A DNA stretch of 64,000 nt from Datnioides undecimradiatus. Its lineage: Eukaryota; Chordata; Actinopteri; Lobotiformes; Datnioididae. The notes below the pieces were generated by a model. It saw only the letters and a program-made list of their open reading frames with translations. It ran no database searches and was not told the DNA's origin. The stretch lies in assembly GCA_008933995.1 (NCBI GenBank), contig WARS01000010.1, forward strand, positions 10,767,001-10,831,000, in the 5' to 3' direction. Position numbers and translations under genes: made by a program. This document shows positions 13,241 through 24,843 of this stretch, piece by piece (position 1 is the first letter of the stretch; every line of letters begins with the position of its first letter).

Positions 13241-14095
13241 ATGTATCTTCCAACATGTATCTGTACCTTGTCATTGTTTTTGTCGTTAGATAGCAAATTG
13301 TTGATTTCCAACCAGTCCCACGGTGTGATTTAGAAAAAAACAATTGATTTTGTATTCCTTCAGTGGCTTCCGTCAGAGGTTGATGGTTCATGAATCATTA
13401 CATACATTATGCACTAAGTGAGTAAGACCTAGCAGAACAGTTAAGTAGCATCTTGATTTACTACAGTACCTTTAAGGACAGGTTACCCAACTTTAAAAAA
13501 TGAACAGACCCACTCGCTACACTCATTGCACTCCCTTGTCCCGGGGGAACAGTGCATGGTGTGCCGCTTTGTAAAAGAGCACATTAATAAGGGAAGAGCT
13601 TGTTCCTTCATGTCGTTTAAGTGTTTCTGGAGGGCATCCGCCATGTCCTCCACGCTCTTTGGGGTTGGAGGTAGGGATGGTGATGGGATATGTCCCATTT
13701 CTTAATGGATACTCCACACATCAGGATTCCCTTGAAGGGTTGCATGTATTTTTTTTTTCCCAATGTTGTTGTGCATGGTTTTTCCTGGAGGAATCTCATA
13801 AACATTTAACAGGCAGTAATTTGTAACATGGTAATTTAAAGATACATGGAATGTACATTTATAGAATTGTTTTAAAGGTCCAGCGAGAGAGACTTTTCCC
13901 TTAACTGGGCAAAACCTGAAGTAGCGTAGGTTATTGTCGATACTGAGGACACTTTTAGCAGTTTAATAACCGCAAGTGGTATTCTTGCATTGCTGGTAAG
14001 AAGACTGAAGATAAATGTCTCTGTAATGGACTAAATGAGATTAACGGTCTTAAGCCATGTTAATGTTTAATTAAGCAAAGTGGTTCTTTGAGGTA
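13241..14095. other. Non-coding stretch
   Basis: Three overlapping minus-strand frames at 13483-13805 lack any domain. A T10 run lies at 13749-13758. Nothing else was recognised. Confidence 0.5.
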
Positions 14096-14200
14096 AAAGC
14101 TAACGTTATGATGCTACATGCTCACAATGATCACACTATTAAAATGCTAAGATGACAGTATTTAGCGGGAATAAATTTTAATGTGTTCACCACCTTAGCT
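14096..14200. repeat. Fragment of a common teleost dispersed repeat
   Basis: The order GCTAACG..., CATGCTCACAATGA, AAAATGCTAA, TATTTAGCGGGAATAAA, GTGTTCACCACCTTAG matches a dispersed fish repeat I know as GCTAGCATGCTCACAATG...TTTAGCAGGTATAATG...TGTTCACCATCTTAG. A piece of apparently the same family lies in the opposite sense at 23495-23560. Class unknown. Confidence 0.5.
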
Positions 14201-15249
14201 GTCTACGGAATGCTATTAATTTCTGTTTCATATTCATATTTATATCTTTCATTGAGGATCAACAACGTTTTGGCACTTCATTCTGTGTACAATGTTTCAT
14301 ATCAGTGGATTTGATAATATAATAACTGAAGTAATGTGTTTCACAGAGTCAGCTATTCATAATTATGCATTTTATGCATTATTAATGTTTGCGTATGTGT
14401 TGTGCGGCTTCAGCCACAAAGTTGAAGGTTGAGTAAGGTGAGAGAGTTTTGAAGTAGGCGTTTGCAGCGGGTCACTATCGCTACAACTCAGAGCACTTGA
14501 ATGCAATGCTGATGCCAATTCACGTCCCTGAATAGCAAGGACTTAAAACCATTAGTCCTCATTGCACTTGATGTTTACTTATCCCGATCTTTACTTTACC
14601 ATTGGTTTCCCTGACAAAACAAGGTCTAGATGGCATCTCAGTAAATAAACTGTTTCTATTTACGGTTTCAAATGATACAGAATTCACCCGTGTGACCGAA
14701 TAAGATGTCCTGATTTGTTTGTGAAGGTGGTATTTACTGCTTTATGTCATGTTGGAATAAAATAGTTTCTCTGCAAAGTAGTCATGCTTTTTTTGATACC
14801 TCTTGCATTGACTCATACTAGAATGTTTGCTGTAAGTGATTGGATGTGGCACCACCCTCCCTCTAAAATCTTTTGAAAATGAAATGGATGGCAAGCTTTT
14901 TCCTGGCAGTGGTTTTAAACAGATATTTGAACGACAGTTAGCAAGTATTTAAGTAGGCTATCATGGTTACAGTCAGAAGACAATTGGACAAATTGTGAAA
15001 CGGCCTACAATGCTTGTAGTGGCTATTCCTGCAAGCAGAATGGGTCTTTCCCTCAATGGGACAGTTGTTCTCAACCCACAATGTTTGATAATACACATTG
15101 CAACAACAGTGAGATGTAAAACCACCAAGTCAGAACATCTCGCCCTGTTAGCCCAGAGGTTCAGCGCTCCAATGCAAATCTACTGAGCAGCAGTTTAACA
15201 TAGATGCCTTGACTTTAGAACAACTGAAACTAATTTCTCCTCTCGGTTT
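14201..15249. other. Non-coding stretch with an octamer-like motif pair
   Basis: Two ATGCAT palindromes three bases apart (14365-14370 and 14374-14379) sit in AT-rich sequence, which could attract POU or homeodomain factors. Otherwise nothing is recognised. The 63-codon frame at 14995-15186 is unsupported. Confidence 0.35.
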
Positions 15250-15690
15250 CATTGAGGTTAATAGTGTCCAGACACAGCAGCCATTAAATTAATTAAAACA
15301 AAAATAGAGTTCCCACATAACAGAGATGGATGGGGCTCTAGCAAAGATATTTACAGGTAACTTAATTACATTCACCAAATAAAACACATCTAGGTCACAA
15401 AGAGGAGAATTCTAAATAGGCAATTAAGCCAGTGGTAAGAGCCTTAATAAGGCAAGCAAAGTACATAAAATGAGGGGAAGTAAGTGAGTGTCAGTGCAAA
15501 CGACTTTGCCTAACACTATTCATCATGGGACTAAGTGGTAAGATGGTGTCGGGCTTCTAAATTCTAACAGCATTAATCCCAGATAGCAGGGCTCATACCA
15601 GCCAGTATCAATAATGGCAATAATAACTCATCCATCTGGAAGTCATCCAAACCCTGACTGGTTAATTATGCTTCCCTCATGAATATGCCT
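15250..15690. other. Possible conserved non-coding element (by composition only)
   Basis: A microsatellite-free stretch with many TAATTA, ATTAA and ATGAATAT motifs and no sustained open frame. This texture is typical of vertebrate developmental enhancers. No alignment was possible, so this is an inference from composition. Confidence 0.2.
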
Positions 15691-16284
15691 TCCGGTTTTT
15701 AACAGTAGGAGAAGAAGAAGAACATGGCAGGGGGATAGAGAGAGATGAAGAGAGGGAACAATGGAGCAGTCTCACATCCAAATAGCCTTTGTTAGCCAGT
15801 TCAGAGGCATCTGCCTGTTATGTGCTCTTGATCATAGTGACACCAGCTTCAGGGACTGTGCCTTATCCCAGCTGGTGGACGTCAAGGGACCTTGAGCATC
15901 TGCAAACATGACAAGAAGTCATTTATTAGACAGCAACCTTGACCAGCTTATTGTCCCCAAACTTGAAATTGACATTTCTGAAGGAAAATTGCTTGATCTC
16001 TTTGGTATGATATGAATAGATTTAACCATAGCGGGTGAAGGACAGAGTGAGGCCTGATGGTCTTCATTACTCGGTTTAGCGTGCACACTGCTCTTTCAAT
16101 ACTAATGAATGTTTGAGCAGATTTCTATTCATAAAAAAATGCTTACGTATCCACGATACAGAAATCCACAATAGTTTGCCAGAGTTTTTGAGACAACAAA
16201 CATTTCTGATGCACTAGTACATGTACAGTATTTCCATTTCATACTAATGCACTGCATTTCAAAAGATAAACCCCTTTTTTACTA
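15691..16284. other. Non-coding stretch with no recognised feature
   Basis: A purine-rich GAAGAAGAAG patch lies at about 15709-15722. No gene, repeat or RNA was recognised. Confidence 0.5.
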
Positions 16285-16630
16285 AATTAACCGGACAGCT
16301 CTGGGTAGTTTTGCATATTACAGATTAGGATCATACATACATAATAGATTTAAATGCTGCTGTCTTACATACATAGCAATAATCAAATATTATAACATAA
16401 TGTATGCAATGTAATATTGAAATATATACTCTGAAGGGATGTTTCAGCACAAAAACTAAACCTACTGTTGATGCTCTGAGCGCATTTTGCTCATAATGCT
16501 AATGTATTTTTAATCTGCTACTGTTTTTACTGTGAGTGCAGAACTTGAGCCGTACTTGTAATAGAGTATTTTTATAGAGTGGTACTTCTACTGTTACTTC
16601 AGTAAAGATATTAGTTTTCTTCCACCGCTG
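16285..16630 (+). mobile_element. Truncated hAT-like MITE ending TCTTCCACCGCTG
   Basis: The right part reads GAACTTGAGCCGTACTTGTA, ATAGAGTATTTTTATAGAGTG, a GTACTTCTACTGTTACTTCA stretch, then TTCTTCCACCGCTG. It closely follows an abundant fish element ending ...ACTTCTTCCACCACTG, whose terminal repeat is CAGTGGTGGAAG. Upstream bases such as AAATGCTGCTGTCTTACAT and ATAATCAAATATTATAACAT fit the interior of the same element. No matching left terminus was found, so the copy is 5' truncated. It carries no coding capacity. The class (hAT) is from memory. Confidence 0.5.
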
Positions 16631-19007
16631 CCTCCATGCTGAAATACTGACCCCCCTGTGGACTAAGAACTATAGCCTCAGAAATATGAAATGTCACACC
16701 ACAACTGGCATTCGCAGCAAACAGACTCAACACAGCCTCTCATCTTTTCCTACTTCTTGTTCCTTTCGCAGACATAAGCCCAGCTGGCAGAGCCTGGCTA
16801 ACCTTCACAAGAAGTTTTCCTAGAGAGAACTCACTACCCTAACCTAATTCTATCCTTTAAGATGAGTATCCCCTTACCTTAATCCCCTGTTGGAATAGCA
16901 AAAGGTTTTCTGTTCCAAAAGTTTGATCCCTACGGATTGGATCCCCAAATTTTGTCCCAAGCACAGACTAAATTAGGAGACACACTTTCCCTTTAGATTT
17001 GAAAAGGACAGATTTAAAACTACAAAGCACAGCTAACAGGAAAGTATGAGGTATCAGAAGACATACATCTTGTGTGTTGGACAATATTAGGGAAGGATGG
17101 TGAGTATAAACTTGTGCGGTGATGTAAAAATGTATGCTTTTGAGTCTCCTAACGATGTTTAAACATTGGGCATGGCTCCTTTTCCACTTGACTTGACTTG
17201 CCCCTTTGTACTTTACTTATGATGTATTAGTTTAACAATGACTGATACGCCCGTTGTTTCGGTTGGGAGAACAAGGATAACCGCAGAGCTGCACCGCTAC
17301 AGCTAACCTTTTGTAAAGGTCAGATAAAATAATGAAAGAGGTTCAACCATGACTTAATGGAAATGGCTATGAGGATCATGTTGGCAAGGTGCAAGAATGG
17401 TGTCATTAACCCCTACCTCTGTCTTATGCTCCCACTCTTAAGGTATTCTCTTGCTTGGCAGAGATGTTAGCCCACTTGGCCTTATTACTCAGGACGTTAG
17501 TTGAGTTTCTCCTCTTTCCATTTTAACTATAATATGAGGGAAAAGCTACAGTGCGTTTTTTGCAAATGTGTTTTTGTAGAATCTGTAACATAAGACACAG
17601 GGAGGTATTGATGTCCACCTAACGATCTGTTGCTGCTGGCAGCACGACGGTACCTGGGGACAGCGAAAAGACATTTTCACACAGGTTTCTACCTTTGAAA
17701 GCTTGAAATAAAAAAAAAAAACCAGGAGGTTACCGCCTGCCTCAAGGACGGAACCATTCACCAGTGTTCATGTCATTTCAATTAATAATTTACAGTGACA
17801 TTTTCAAGCACAATGAACTACACCAAAGTGAACTTTTGTGTTCAACCGTTTTTTGTTTTTTTTCCTCCCATCCTGAGCACAAAATGTCTTGTCATATGCA
17901 AAAACACAAGGTCAGTTGCTGTAGCTGGAGTATGTCAGCATTATCTGGGTACACATCGGAATATCTTGTAATTATTGGCTCTGTCCAAGCTTGGCCGCCA
18001 TTATCCTCTGCTGATTCAATTATGTTGACACATTTGGATGACACTGTTGCGTAACTGGGAGACTTTTGAGGGAGACTGTGATTTTAGCACTTGTTGGAAG
18101 CTGTAATTGCATTGACACGCCACACAATGAAAGGTCACTCAGAACCGAGATCAAATATTTGACTACTGTAGTTCAGAGCTAATACATCTGATGTAACATA
18201 TAAGCTGACACCGTGAGCATTAACCTCGCTGCTTTTGATTGAGCCCCTTGTAAGTGGGATAAACACATGTACACTCAGCAACTGTTTTAATAGCCTCATT
18301 GGTTTTACAGCAATTAATTGTTTTACGCTTATGCTTTAGTGGAAATACATACACAGGCTGTACATCTTTCACCTCAGGCAGAAAAATGACACACAGTATG
18401 ACTTGCATTTGTCATAGATAATTTAATTCTGTTACTGAAGCTAAACATTTGGCCCCTATCATCCAACAATGAGCATTCAACCCATTGTCTCCACTGATTT
18501 AAGACTGGTGTTAATGGTTTGACCTTTTCGTCAGCACCAGTGCAGGCCCTGAAATCTACAGCGCGTCTTTAGAAGGTCCAGATGTTGAGATGTTCCTCTT
18601 AGTTTAACATAAAGGCACTGACACCTCGACTGATTTTCATCTTTCTGTTCATTTCTTGGATGCAGAAATTATTTTCTATAGAGCGGAGCCAAAGAACCGC
18701 TGCACCTCTGCCTCTCAGAGACGTTTTTATAACTAAAACTCCAATCAGCCCGTGAATAGCTTTAAGTGATAATAGTAGCGTCCCTGCCCTCTGGTTAGCA
18801 CTTGATTGGTTTTTCAAGACATTTGCATTTTAGCAATATGTGTGATATGTGTTTTGATGTGTACAATTCCAGCCTGTTGTTTAGCTTGCTGAATTATTCA
18901 ATTGCTACAACAAAAATAAATCCCAGTCGCAGAAACATTATCAGAGCGGTTCTACCTCATGCACACTCACTGCTGTTTGTATGAAATGTTATTTTGGTGA
19001 ATACATC
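16631..19007. other. Non-coding stretch with no recognised feature
   Basis: An A12 run lies at 17710-17721. Small opposite-strand frames around 17546-18054 and 18599-18984 show no domain. Confidence 0.5.
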
Positions 19008-19027
19008 TTTTTTTTTTTTTTTTTTTT
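19008..19027. repeat. T20 homopolymer
   Basis: Uninterrupted run of 20 T. Confidence 0.95.
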
Positions 19028-21049
19028 CTCCGTTTGTCATTCTAAGTCACTCTGGATGAAAGTCGGAGCCAAATGCCAAAAATGTCACTGTAATGTAATG
19101 CTAATGACTTTTATGTTGAGCTTTGTGGAATCTTTTACCTCTCTAACATCGACCCAAATATTTATGCAACCGCGTGCGCGCACACACTCAGACAGACAGA
19201 AGCACACAGGCAACGCACAATAAACCACTCTACTTCAATACTTCAAAAGACCCATCTGATACAATGAAGAAGACGACGGCAGAGAAAATGTAATCGGCAG
19301 CACCAGATTGGGTCCAAAGAATTCCTGATCTGTTTTTTGTCCTCTACTGCATTACATTTTGTCAGGTGGACAAAGTTGTCAATCAAGCTGGCAAACCTAT
19401 TTTACGTTGTCAATAGGACAGAGGAGAGAGTGTTCATTCTTTCAATAGAGGGTTAGAGATTAAAGTAGGCCAAGCAGAGAAGAGGTAATTTTCTGGGGTG
19501 ATGTATTGACACTAAGACTCGATCATCTCCCACATTGTATTTCAGATCTGCTCGGTGAGACGGCCAGACCATGGAGAGAAATACTGCTGCCACCCAGCAT
19601 ATGGTCCTGCTAGTTTTTATACGAGTCATTTGTGTTTTACTTTACCTGATAAAGTTTTCGCGCCGTAACGAGCGGATAGAGGTTATGGCTGTGGAGCGTG
19701 TTTCTGTGTGTATTAGAAAATACCGTCGGGCTTACCTGTATAATGCACATTTTTCATCTACATTCAAATTAGTTGCTTTCTTTCATACCTTTGGGCTTTG
19801 GACTGTAACTCTAATTAACTTGGGTTCTTTTTTGCAAGCCACTGATTTTCTATTTGCGTTGATTGAAATAAACAATGCCAGTGGCCAGTGTAGCGGAGTG
19901 GCAGCTTCACTCATTTAACTGGATGTGGCAGAGACAGAGGAGGAGGGGATGTGACGCGTGATGTGGGCACGCCAGCGTTGCAAAGCGCTGCAGGAAGTTG
20001 TTAGTGAGACGCGGAGGGATTAGCAAATAACCCCTGATTAAGTGCACGCGTCTAAACAAATTTCCCCAGACCGACTTGAGATTGAGGTCCATAATATCAT
20101 TGATTTCAGTGTCACGCAAAACTTGTCTCTGTGCTGTTTTCCCCTTTAAATCTACATTTACTCATTCCTGAGTAAGCAGAAACGCAGTCTGCAGACAAAA
20201 AATTAGAAGTGGCCATTATCGGTGGATAAGTGCCAAGAGACCAGATTGCACGAAACCCTCTTAGCGCGGTCAAAGACATTTGCTGCATAAGGGGTTAAGA
20301 GGGGTAAGAAGCATGTTAAGTATTCATGGCATGAATATCCTATCAAAACTGTCCCGAGAACATACTGATCACAAGCTTTTAAATAACAAAAATTGCAAGC
20401 TGAGCATGTAGAGTCAAAAGGGTCTTCTAATCTATTATGCTACCAATAGGTGAACAAAAGTATCAGTACTGTACTATATTACTGTCTCTGTGCGCTACAA
20501 TTTAATGATCATGTCAGCATTTCTGTTCAAAGGCCTCACTTGTGATCAGATAAGCCTCTCGTTTCCTCCCCTTATTTGAATTCCCTTGAACTAGAAAATG
20601 GATCTTCCCCCTGTCTATTGAGGAAGTGAAACGGGATCCAAGAAGTGCTTTTTGAAAGGAATTCTGATTAACAGCATAAAAGAATATTCAGTTCCTCTGA
20701 AATTTACCGGGCTAGGGAAATTTCGGAGCGGAGCTGGAATGGGATAGGGAGGGCGCCAGCAGTCGTTCTATATTAAGAAAACCGTTGTGTTTGCTCTTGC
20801 CGGCTCGAGTTGTGCTGTGACGATGATGAGGATAATGATAACATGAAAGTGTGATCAATTCAATAGGCTATGGAGGCGAAACAAGCAGACTGCAATAAAG
20901 TTCAAGGAAGCCGTTGAATCCCTTCATCAAAAGAGAGGGCTCAATAAGCAAAGTCAGCTAAACGGCTTCAGTCGGGTAACAGGAATTAGCTCTGGATCCC
21001 TCATAAAAAAGAAAATGTTTTCCTTCATTGTGCTGCTAGTTTCATCAGC
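19028..21049. other. Non-coding stretch; one unsupported 115-codon frame
   Basis: The plus-strand frame 19571-19918 starts in a good Kozak context (GACCATGG) and is hydrophobic in places, but it matches nothing I know and has no flanking exon structure. I do not call it a gene. Nothing else was recognised. Confidence 0.45.
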
Positions 21050-21240
21050 AACAAATTAAATGGCCGCCCTTTTTATCTCTCTCCTTGTCTTCTTTGTCGG
21101 CTGTGACCTTGAATGTTTGCCCATTAAACTACCAACAGTCTGACAAGTATCCATCTCGGCCTCAGGGAGCTGATGTACAAAGATAATGAATCAATTGTTG
21201 CCTTTATCCATGATCCAAAGGTATGATAACTCAGGACTGA
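21050..21240. promoter_or_regulatory. Possible enhancer-like segment with an ERR/NR5A-type motif
   Basis: TGACCTTGA at 21104-21112 is an exact TCAAGGTCA orphan nuclear receptor half-site on the minus strand. Further on, AATCAATTGTTGCCTTTATC contains SOX-like and homeodomain-like cores. No gene or repeat is visible here. Conservation could not be tested. Confidence 0.2.
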
Positions 21241-22059
21241 GCCTGTTTGCCTGAGAAACTCTTAAACCTCTAGGGAGTGACTGTAGGCTGTGGCAGAAGG
21301 GTAAACTGATGCAGAAAGAGGTCATTGTGTATTTTTTTTTCCCTTGGCGAGCGCTTCCTGTTTCGACTAGACACTATTGAAAATGTCCACAAGGAACTTC
21401 TTTTAAGAGTGCAGTATAGTGTCGAGTTTCCCAGACATTCTAATAACTTGCAACATCGAATACATTTAAAGTCCAAATGAAACTGCGTTTTGAGAGCATT
21501 CAGCATTAAGAGTATGGAGTTCTCCATCTCATTTTTGTGTGAAACAGTCAGGCGGACATTCCATTCGACGTTGAAAAGTGGTCGTGTCACAACACACACA
21601 CAGAATTAGAGTAATTCAGAGTTGCATTATAGCATCTATTCAGTTGCAGGAGGCAACTCATCCCCTTCAACACCTTCACCACCCCCCGGCGCAGGAGATG
21701 GCAGATGTAGCTCTTGAACTGCAGTGGGTGGAGAAGGATGAGCTGAGGGGGCAAGCTAGCTAACACCAATGAATGTTGCACCTGTCATATTTTGTTTCAA
21801 AATAAGAAAACGTGATTGCATTTTGATATAAGTATACTAAGAAATCCATTTTTTAGCATTTATTATTAAATAGATGTCTTATATGACCGCGGATGTGACT
21901 ATTTATCATTTCATCTTGACTTTAAGGAGTAATTTCACCTGAATTAGCTTTGTTTTAATCAGCACAATGTGGAAATGTTTTCATACATAAGAGTGCCAAG
22001 TGGCAAAATGGTCATACTGAGCAAATCTGCAAAACATTCAGTAATGTGGACATAATTCT
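21241..22059. other. Non-coding stretch with no recognised feature
   Basis: The minus-strand 109-codon frame at 21270-21599 has no recognised motif. No repeat was recognised. Confidence 0.5.
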
Positions 22060-22330
22060 TCAGAGGAGGAGCTGGTCATACACCTATGAGAAGATTGGCG
22101 GTTCAATCCCCAGCTCCTCCGGGCTGCATGTCAAAATGTCCTTGGGCAAGACACCGAACTCTAAATTGCTCTCAATGGCTGTCCTATTGGTGTGTAAATG
22201 AGTGTCAGCTACCACTACATTCTACAGATCTGTCTGTTTTGTATGAATGGGTGAATGTGGACCTGTATTTTAAAGCCCTTTTAGTGTTTTGAAGACTAAA
22301 TATGCGATATATCCATTTACCATTCACCAT
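22060..22330 (+). mobile_element. SINE-like teleost dispersed repeat with tRNA-type B box
   Basis: GGCGGTTCAATCCCC at 22097-22111 fits a Pol III B box (GGTTCRANNCC). It is followed by GGGCTGCATGTCAAAATGTC, CTTGGGCAAGACACCGAACTC, AAATTGCTCTCAATGGCTG, GGTGTGTAAATGAGTG, GAATGGGTGAATGTGG and TCCATTTACCATT. This order matches one of the commonest dispersed repeats of fish genomes (TGTCCTTGGGCAAGACACTGAACCCC...). The copy is diverged, and its usual GAAAAGCGCTATATAAA block is eroded near 22300. Whether the family is a true tRNA-derived SINE or a non-autonomous DNA element is unsettled from this copy alone. Confidence 0.6.
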
Positions 22331-22395
22331 GTGCTTCCACTTAAGAAATGTCCTTGCAATACAATGTCTCTGGGTCTACCATTTTGGTGAAGTTT

Positions 22396-22421
22396 TCTAT
22401 CTATCTGTCTATCTATCTATA
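22396..22421. repeat. (TCTA)6 microsatellite, one interruption
   Basis: Tetranucleotide CTAT/TCTA units with one CTGT variant. Confidence 0.9.
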
Positions 22422-23494
22422 CTATTAACAGCAGCTACAAGTATTACTTATAACAGTGGTGTGATTTAATATGTAGTAAAATAATGACAGGTACATAGCA
22501 AAGAGTAATCACTAGTTGTAGTTTTTACCCCCTGACTGATCTTGGTTTAGCGACATAATGAGCCTGACATTATGTGGAAAATGTTTTACTGCTGCTCTGC
22601 AAGAATTAATATTTAAAAATAAAATCCACTTCTGTGACCGGAGATTCTCAGCACTCCTACAGCTTTGCCCAATTAATCACTTGAAACACTGCTACAAATC
22701 TCCTGTCCAAAGCTATACGGCACTCACATGTCTCATTTAATACATTTTAATTTCCCGTCATCTTTAAACATCCCATCCACTCTCGCTTCCACATATGCAG
22801 TATTTAAACATACAGTCCCAGTTGTGCCGGGCCTCATCATTAAATTAGGAATATTACAGGCTCAACCATCTTCAGTTGCTAATGCACAACTGACACCGCC
22901 AAACATTCTGATTTACATTCTGATTTGTGATTTTTTTTTTTATGTTCATATAATGCTTACACTCATCATGTAAGGGATATTAGTGTCTCTTTCAGTGAAG
23001 CCCATAAAAACTGACATTATGAGATGTAGCGTCTGCGAGGAGAATACCAATTGAGGCACCTGCTCTTTCATGCGGATGCTGCGTATAAACATATGGCATC
23101 TTGTTGGAAATTGTCTGAAACATGACCATTTTCAGGGGAAGTCAATCAAGTTCAGTCAATCAATTATGAACAGCACTGGTGATTATGTTGGAGTGTGCTT
23201 TTCATGCAGAGCATACCTAAGTGAGTCACTCTTTGTCCCCAGAGCAACTATTGCTTGAATTTGGCTGTTGTAGAGCCACGGTACTTTGGATTTTTCACAA
23301 CCTGCATTAGTTTTAGCTGTGAGCTAATGACACAAATGCTTAAACAAAAATGAAATATTATTATTTGATCACATTTTGAAATGTTGACACTCATTAATTA
23401 GGTGTTATTATTTTTGTTTGTTGGATTTTTCTTTTCTTTTAGGTCCAGTGGGAGGTCGTCACGATGACTCAATGGACTGACGCACGATTTGGTT
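22422..23494. other. Non-coding stretch with no recognised feature
   Basis: Small frames at 22558-22740, 22728-22973 and 23070-23258 lack domains. A pyrimidine-rich tract ending in AG lies at 23419-23442. Confidence 0.45.
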
Positions 23495-23560
23495 CAGAGC
23501 CAGCTGCACTGTAAGTTTAGTGCTAATTAGCACATGTTTGCACTGCTAACATTTGCATTC
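23495..23560. repeat. Teleost dispersed-repeat fragment carrying a GTAAGT donor-like site
   Basis: CCAGCTGCACTGTAAGTTTA followed by GTGCTAATTAGCAC and CTGCTAACATTTG matches the fish repeat CAGCTGTACTTTGTGTTTAGTGCTAATTAGCAAATG, apparently the family at 14096-14200 in opposite sense. The GTAAGT at 23511 therefore lies in repeat sequence. With the pyrimidine tract and AG at 23441-23442 it frames a 68-base exon-like segment. Its frame starting at the acceptor is open and contains an ATG (MTQWTDARFGSEPAA). This could be chance or an exonised repeat. I do not call a gene. Confidence 0.4.
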
Positions 23561-24383
23561 TAATCAATGATCATAAACATGATAAATATTATTCTTACTA
23601 AACATCAGTACATGGTCAGCATATAAGCAGGCCATTTAGTTTTAGTTCAAAGCACCACTGTGCCTGTTCTGTGGCCGTAGAACCATCCTGTCAGAGTCCA
23701 CATGAAACAGAAGCCCAACAAAATTAGAAAAAATAATAATAATTTTTAAAAAAATCAATCAACAACTAAAAACATGCATCACATGGTGTGAAAAATAAGT
23801 GCAATAAGAGTCAAAATGCAAGCATGAAATATGAATTATGCACACACAATGGGGTGTACAAATATTATGGTAGAAATTATAAATTGATGGCCGCGACCTC
23901 ACAAACATAGAATGCAGCATCAGTTTTATAGGGATGGCTAACAGTAGCACTACAGCGTAAGAACTGATTCTGGTTAAAATTTAACATTTTTTGCTTTCTG
24001 CAATTGGGTTTAATCGTCAGCTTTGATGAAGCCTCATATCACACACATTTAGCAAACATGTGAGATACCGTTTTCTCTTTTTTTGATGAAGAATCAACCT
24101 TCACAACATTTTTGTCGTTTTGTTTCTCTATTGTGGACTTAGAAGCGTGTTGTCTCATTCTGGAACAACACCTTAGATAACCTCCTCACAGCCAAGAGTG
24201 TTAATCTGACCCAGGATGTAAAAGAAAAAAATCCAAACCATGCGAGCGTCTACAAAAGTCCACACCCATCTCACTTAATACTTTTGACAGGTTTGAACAA
24301 CAGCCCCACAGACATATCAGCTCTATGAGAAGATAAACAACACTGCAATCAACACCTGTCAACCCCGAATAACTGTCTCTGAG
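23561..24383. other. Non-coding stretch with no recognised feature
   Basis: AT-rich, with short A- and T-rich tracts near 23735-23755. No gene or repeat recognised. Confidence 0.5.
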
Positions 24384-24404
24384 AAAAAAAAAAAAAAAAA
24401 AAAA
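24384..24404. repeat. A21 homopolymer
   Basis: Uninterrupted run of 21 A. It produces a phenylalanine string in the overlapping minus-strand frame 24201-24632, which is therefore suspect. Confidence 0.95.
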
Positions 24405-24802
24405 GACACACACACTCTTAACTACTGAAAATACATTTTGTGTGTACTGTTTTGACTCACCTTGATCAGTACCATGGCCATCTGTCACACTGGCAGCCAC
24501 TTGTGATATCCAGGTGAGGAAGAAGCGCCACAGACATCGCTCGCTTGCGTGACATGTGATGGTGCCCGCCGACTCAGACTTCCCCGCTGGGCTAGCTGCT
24601 GATTTGTGTGGACTGCGTCTCGTGTGGAACAAAGCGTCGGAAGTTGATTAAACAAAGTCATCCAGCAGATATGCCACTTCTCGCCAGTTAACTCGGTGGA
24701 ATTCAGTGCAGCTAATCTGTGCTTTCATCTGACGCGGCTCAAAATTGGATGAAAGTTAATATGGCAAGACGCAAGATGTGTGCTTTTCAAGTCAAGTTGG
24801 GG
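24405..24802. other. GC-richer patch with a minus-strand donor-like site
   Basis: On the minus strand, ATCAAG|GTGAGT lies at about 24454-24465 and is a good splice donor. The open frame to its 5' side runs from about 24632, but no supporting acceptor or recognisable protein was found. Its apparent start is not ATG. Confidence 0.2.
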
Positions 24803-24843
24803 TTTTTTTTTTTGGTTTGTTTTTTTGTTGTTTTTTTTTTTTT
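24803..24843. repeat. T-rich low-complexity tract
   Basis: Runs of 7 to 13 T broken by G or GG. Confidence 0.9.

Noticed and set aside
19571..19918. 115-codon plus-strand frame in good Kozak context
   Set aside because: No family resemblance, no exon structure, and frames of this length are expected by chance in 64 kb of two-stranded AT-rich DNA.
22097..22111. tRNA gene suggested by the B-box sequence
   Set aside because: There is no cloverleaf, acceptor stem or A box around it. It belongs to a dispersed repeat.
24201..24632. Longest minus-strand open frame, 143 codons
   Set aside because: It crosses a 21-base homopolymer that gives a phenylalanine string, does not start with ATG, and has no recognisable domain.
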